DNA of 64,000 bases from Paenibacillus periandrae. GTDB taxonomy: Bacteria; Bacillota; Bacilli; Paenibacillales; NBRC-103111. Positions 61,038 to 64,000 of this stretch are shown piece after piece; the first letter of the stretch is position 1; the number at the start of each line of letters is the position of its first letter. The notes under the pieces were generated by a model. It was not told the origin of the DNA, searched no databases, and saw only the letters and a list, made by a program, of their open reading frames with translations. The stretch covers positions 276,965 to 340,964 of the forward strand of contig NZ_JAJNMU010000009.1 in assembly GCF_022458865.1 (NCBI RefSeq), read 5' to 3'. The translations under genes were made by a program, and so were the position numbers.

Positions 61038-61175
61038 TCACTCATTTTTATGCTTGATAAATTTATTCATTAGGGAGCCAGCGAGTGATTTTAAAACAAA
61101 CAAAGCAACAAGAGCTGCACCAATTAATAAATAGGTTTCTTTAATTACGGTGATCCATCGATAAATAGTGTCCAA
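61038..61175 (-). CDS. Small single-span membrane protein
   Basis: A 45-residue protein (TTG start at 61175, AGGAGC about 7 bases upstream): MDTIYRWITVIKETYLLIGA then ALVALFVLKSLAGSLMNKF and a basic KHKNE tail. One membrane span. The longer in-frame start at 61220 has no ribosome site. Function unknown. Confidence 0.5.
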   Translation of the reverse strand: MDTIYRWITVIKETYLLIGAALVALFVLKSLAGSLMNKFIKHKNE

Positions 61176-61481
61176 ATTGTATGCTCCTAATCTAATAAGG
61201 GATTTTAAAGTATTGCCCAACGATTAGGTGATTTAATCAATCACAGATTTATTATCTATTATGGTGGTTACAACCTGTATCTTCCTATTATGGGTTTTCC
61301 TTGTACCAAGGATATGCTAGACTCGAAATATTAACATCACAATAATACCCTCGGTACTTTTAACAATCCATCCAATACCATCGATTAATCCCTAACATAG
61401 TTGTTATTGAAAATTATCGAAGAATGAGGCGTTCCTGACAACTTCGAAGAACGAAATCAAGCTAAGCCATGTTATTTATTA
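61176..61481. other. AT-rich intergenic stretch without gene
   Basis: About 300 bases with only a small dyad TCCTTG-TAC-CAAGGA near 61300. I see no coding, RNA or mobile feature; it borders a degraded kinase gene. Confidence 0.5.
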
Positions 61482-62176
61482 GTGTTCATCCTCTTGCTGG
61501 TCGTGGTGCGTTGGAATTGGCATAATCAGCTGTCGTTACCCAATCCTCCATCTGTGAAGCAAGGTGTGTTGGATTTGCGAGGCCTAGAGCTTGAGCATTC
61601 ACGTATCTTCCCAATGGATGGGGAGTGGCTGTTTTCTCCTGAACAATGGATCGGTGCATCCCATATTGCAGGCGCTTCACAAGGACAAATGCTGCAGGTA
61701 CCAGGCAACTGGAATGCTGTATTTGATCCTGCAAACAAAGAGGCATACGGAATACTTGCCCATTTCGGTGTATTTGCCGAAGAGAGGGAGGGACATGTTT
61801 CCGAAACCAAATCATTTATGGTACCTTTTGCGCAGACGAATCAAGTGGAGCTGAATCTGTTCGTACGGGCTTCTAATCAGGAGTCACCTCTAAAAGGAGG
61901 TAACGGCTGCGCATAGAGGCCGCTTATTTGCAAGCGCAAATTCAGCCGCTGGTAGAGAATGCGGTTCGTCATGGCGTTTTAAAGCTGTCTAAGGGTTGGA
62001 CGGTACGGATTCGGATTGAGAGGCAAGCAGAGGGTGTCCATTTTTCTGTCATTGATACAGGGATTGGCATGGATGAGAAACAGATTAGCAAGCTGTTAAT
62101 TCCAGCAGGTAAAGAAAATCGTGGTATCGGGCTGTTTAATACGCATAGCCAATTATTTACTAAAGTGGTAGACTAA
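61482..62176 (+). pseudogene. Internally deleted sensor histidine kinase
   Basis: The first frame (61482-61916) has a membrane start (MFILLLVVVRW) and a galactose-binding-like sensor domain of the 7TMR-DISM kind (VLDLRGLELEHSRIFPMDGE with WLFS). A second frame (from about 61905) has LRIEAAYLQAQIQP followed directly by LVENAVRHG, DTGIGMDEKQI and RGIGLFNTHSQL, the HATPase of a LytS-like kinase. The seven spans, the PHFLFN histidine motif and about 80 residues of HisKA are missing. The frames differ and the end is also truncated, so it is non-functional. Confidence 0.72.
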
Positions 62177-62239
62177 TGTTTGACAAAATTTGCAAGGGCT
62201 CCATATGTGTGGAGATATCAAATTTAGGATGTGATTGTA

Positions 62240-62974
62240 ATGATATGGCTATTTTTAGGAATCATAAGTTTTATGGGATTTATTGGTTGTTTAGTAGGGG
62301 CATTTATTGCATTAGCTCAAAAGAAAGGGTTACACAAAAAATATTTCATTCTTTCGGGATCATTATTCGTATTGTTTATTATTTTTGTGAATATTTCCGC
62401 CGCGAATACAACAACCGCAGTTGAAACCAATCAATCGGTTAAACAAGAAGTTGTAACAGCATCTGCTCCAACTACTAATGCAGCGGATATTTCGACCCAA
62501 AAGAAAGTTGATGAAGCAAACAAGAAAAAAGCACTTCAAGAAGCTGTATTAGCATTTGAAAAGTCAGCACAGGAGCTGGAAGCGTCAACTTCACCATTAA
62601 TGAATCAATATGCAGATGTTTTAGAAAATATGGGCAAAGGGTCTACCAGAAATGATGCATATTCAGCTGTGACAAATGCTAAAAATTTAGCGAAAACGCT
62701 GAACACTAACTACCATAACCTGCCTATCCCTAATAATTTGCCTAAGGATGTTGAACAGCTTTTAGACGAGGCTCGTATTGGTTTATCTGGAGCTTACTAC
62801 AAGAAAGAAAAATCATTTGACGCCATTTTAAAATACCTTGATAACCAGAAGCCAAGTGATGCACAGGCGTTCAGAGAAGAAAATGAATCCGCGCAGCGAA
62901 TATCAAAAGACGCCATTTCCAAAATAGCTCAGGCCAAGGAAAAGGTTGGGCTGGATGCGAACACTAAAAAATAA
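62240..62974 (+). CDS. Membrane-anchored hypothetical protein
   Basis: A 244-residue protein. Two N-terminal spans (about residues 2-25 and 38-58) are followed by a Thr/Ala/Val-rich linker and a helical, Lys/Glu/Ala-rich external domain (QKKVDEANKKKALQEAVLAF, ISKIAQAKEKVGLD). No family is recognised. ATG 62240 follows AGGATGTGA; GTG 62231 is in frame. It follows the kinase remnant directly. Confidence 0.65.
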   Translation: MIWLFLGIISFMGFIGCLVGAFIALAQKKGLHKKYFILSGSLFVLFIIFVNISAANTTTAVETNQSVKQEVVTASAPTTNAADISTQKKVDEANKKKALQEAVLAFEKSAQELEASTSPLMNQYADVLENMGKGSTRNDAYSAVTNAKNLAKTLNTNYHNLPIPNNLPKDVEQLLDEARIGLSGAYYKKEKSFDAILKYLDNQKPSDAQAFREENESAQRISKDAISKIAQAKEKVGLDANTKK

Positions 62975-63019
62975 TAAACATGTGCATATAGAGAAAGCAC
63001 TAAAAAGGAGAGGTTCTTT

Positions 63020-63880
63020 TTGAAAAGTCGGTTTAGTTTCATCTTTTTTATTGTTTTAATAATAACCGTTTTTGTTCCAGTGATTGCCTCAGCTAATGAA
63101 TCAGATTATACAGTGTACATTAATGATAAGCAGTTAAATACTGAAAATGCGCCTATTACACGAGATAATGCTATTTATGTGCCACTATGGAGTGTTTTAG
63201 GACAATTAAATATGTCGGCAGAGGACAACAATGGAGTACTTAAAATTAATCACCCATATCGAATATTGCTAATAAAGTCAGACCAAAACATGATGACATA
63301 CTTTGGGCGTGGTATGGATGAGCATAATACCCGATTAGATTATCCCATAATTTCACAGGATTATGTGTTGTATGCACCACTCACATTCTTGAGCGATTAT
63401 CTTAATATGCAAATCGCATATGGTGAGAATGGGCGTATTGATATTACTGCAGGAGATTTTAGTAAAGATATATCTTGGACAACGCTAAGTAAGAATAAAT
63501 ACGCTATTGATACAGCGGCCAAAAAATTATATCAAGATTCGGTTGCAGAAAGTTTTTGGAGTAAAAATCCTGTGCTCTGGAATAAAAATAAGTCAGTTGG
63601 CAATACCACATTGCAGGAAAAATATGTCCAGCAAACCATTGTCAGCTACAGTGGATTAACGGTTACATTTGTGAACAGCGAGAAGCAGTATACAGTTACT
63701 TTTAGTTCTTTGGATAATATTGCTAATACCTTCTTATTAAGTGATCCCTTGGATAATTTTACTTGGTCGCAAGATATAAAATCCTTAATAAGACAAGGTT
63801 ACGTTAGAATTGGTATGACACAAGAAATGGCTATTCTTTCTTGGGGTGTTCCAGATGATGTGAACAAATCCGCTATATAG
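63020..63880 (+). CDS. Secreted copper-amine-oxidase-N-terminal-like protein, C-terminally truncated
   Basis: A 286-residue exported protein starting with TTG 63020 (AAAAGGAGAGG upstream). The signal is MKSRFSFIFFIVLIITVFVP-like, cleaved near ASA. Residues 30-150 carry copper-amine-oxidase N-terminal-like motifs: YVPLWSVLGQLNMSAEDNNG and YAPLTFLSDYLN. A late VRIGMTQEMAILSWGVPDDV is the beginning of a SmpA/OmlA-like domain that normally continues for about 30 residues. The stop at 63880 falls where a transposase element begins, so the gene is probably interrupted. Confidence 0.75.
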   Translation: MKSRFSFIFFIVLIITVFVPVIASANESDYTVYINDKQLNTENAPITRDNAIYVPLWSVLGQLNMSAEDNNGVLKINHPYRILLIKSDQNMMTYFGRGMDEHNTRLDYPIISQDYVLYAPLTFLSDYLNMQIAYGENGRIDITAGDFSKDISWTTLSKNKYAIDTAAKKLYQDSVAESFWSKNPVLWNKNKSVGNTTLQEKYVQQTIVSYSGLTVTFVNSEKQYTVTFSSLDNIANTFLLSDPLDNFTWSQDIKSLIRQGYVRIGMTQEMAILSWGVPDDVNKSAI

Positions 63881-63953
63881 ATTGAACTCATAAAATTGAG
63901 AACCGCCTAATCGGGTAAAAGATAGTAATGAACCGAAAAGGGCGGGGATCGAA
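63881..63953 (+). mobile_element. Probable left end of an IS630-type insertion sequence
   Basis: Non-coding sequence between the truncated secreted protein and the transposase start. Its boundary with the disrupted gene lies near the TATATAG at 63875-63881; IS630 elements duplicate a TA dinucleotide. The right end is outside the window, so this is a positional inference. Confidence 0.4.
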
Positions 63954-64000
63954 GTGACAAATGAAGAAGAGATTGAAAAGCTGACAACGGCCATGAAAGA
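63954..64000 (+). CDS. Probable IS630-family transposase (3' part outside window)
   Basis: Only 15 codons are visible: GTG start behind GGGCGGGG, reading VTNEEEIEKLTTAMKE-like. The pattern of a first helix rich in E and K ending in TAMK resembles the N-terminus of IS630-type transposases. Too little is visible for certainty. Confidence 0.4.
   Translation, partial: MTNEEEIEKLTTAMK

Noticed and set aside
62176..62424. 82-codon plus-strand frame starting at the kinase remnant stop
   Set aside because: Overlaps the start of the next gene, which has better start signals and a clear membrane pattern in its frame.

Overview
The window looks like a chromosomal segment of a spore-forming Gram-positive bacterium of the Paenibacillus type. 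The reasons are a GerA/GerB/GerC germinant-receptor operon, an S-layer-homology protein, a copper-amine-oxidase-like secreted protein, strong AGGAGG-type ribosome binding sites with frequent TTG/GTG starts, LexA and Zur boxes of the Bacillus kind, and a mid-range GC content. This assignment is inference from gene content; no rRNA or tRNA gene is present.

Layout. 1-3.3 kb: end of a glycogen synthesis operon (glgD, glgA) and a Cof-type HAD phosphatase. 3.4-4.1 kb: a small SOS-regulated gene with two LexA boxes, divergent from a small DUF4177-like gene. 4.1-9.5 kb: a FadR/GntR regulator and its likely target operon, an ABC sugar importer without its own ATPase plus a ManD-type sugar-acid dehydratase. 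10-11 kb: a metallo-beta-lactamase-fold hydrolase. 11-16 kb: a five-gene unit (secreted protein, ABC ATPase, ABC-2 permease, histidine kinase, response regulator) preceded by five in-phase 11-bp repeats. 16-22.4 kb: two small stress-like proteins, copZ with a CsoR-type site, an MFS exporter with a tandem operator, a GrpB-HAD fusion, a chemotaxis receptor and an E. coli-type pyrB. 22.5-27.9 kb: an AT-rich run of small enzymes (two VOC proteins, two Nudix hydrolases, an APH-like kinase, VanW, a methyltransferase, a nucleotidyltransferase, a phosphatase remnant) that looks acquired.

27.9-36.2 kb: AraC regulator, frameshifted MsrA-MsrB, DUF1697 and other small genes, an Asp-box lipoprotein, an AAA+ ATPase, then zur next to the zinc-free ribosomal protein gene rpmE2 with a Zur box. 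36.3-42 kb: germinant receptor operon and a DUF3105 membrane protein. 42-49 kb: nitroreductase and MarR regulator sharing a palindromic operator, a sulfur-metabolism pair (sulfurtransferase, LLM flavin monooxygenase) and a heterodimeric multidrug ABC exporter. 49-55 kb: aldo/keto reductase, an overlapping PemK/MazF-like toxin with a probable antitoxin, a MerR regulator and a large Cache/PAS histidine kinase with its response regulator. 55-64 kb: SLH protein, DUF7002-like protein, peptide deformylase, then a decaying zone: broken AraC-LysE pair, zinc-ribbon protein divergent from a WYL regulator, a deleted histidine kinase, two secreted proteins (the last truncated) and the start of a probable IS630-type transposase at the right edge.

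Regulatory architecture is the most informative part of the window. Several candidate operator systems can be read directly: LexA (3.7 kb), FadR-type (4.13 and 4.90 kb), response-regulator repeats (11.05 kb), CsoR (16.77 kb), a tandem MarR-like site (18.67 kb), AraC direct repeats (28.37 kb), Zur (36.22 kb) and a MarR palindrome pair (41.92 and 42.53 kb). The best candidates for undescribed biology are the LexA-controlled small protein, the overlapping toxin-antitoxin-like pair, the 11-bp phased-repeat operon and the AT-rich small-enzyme island.
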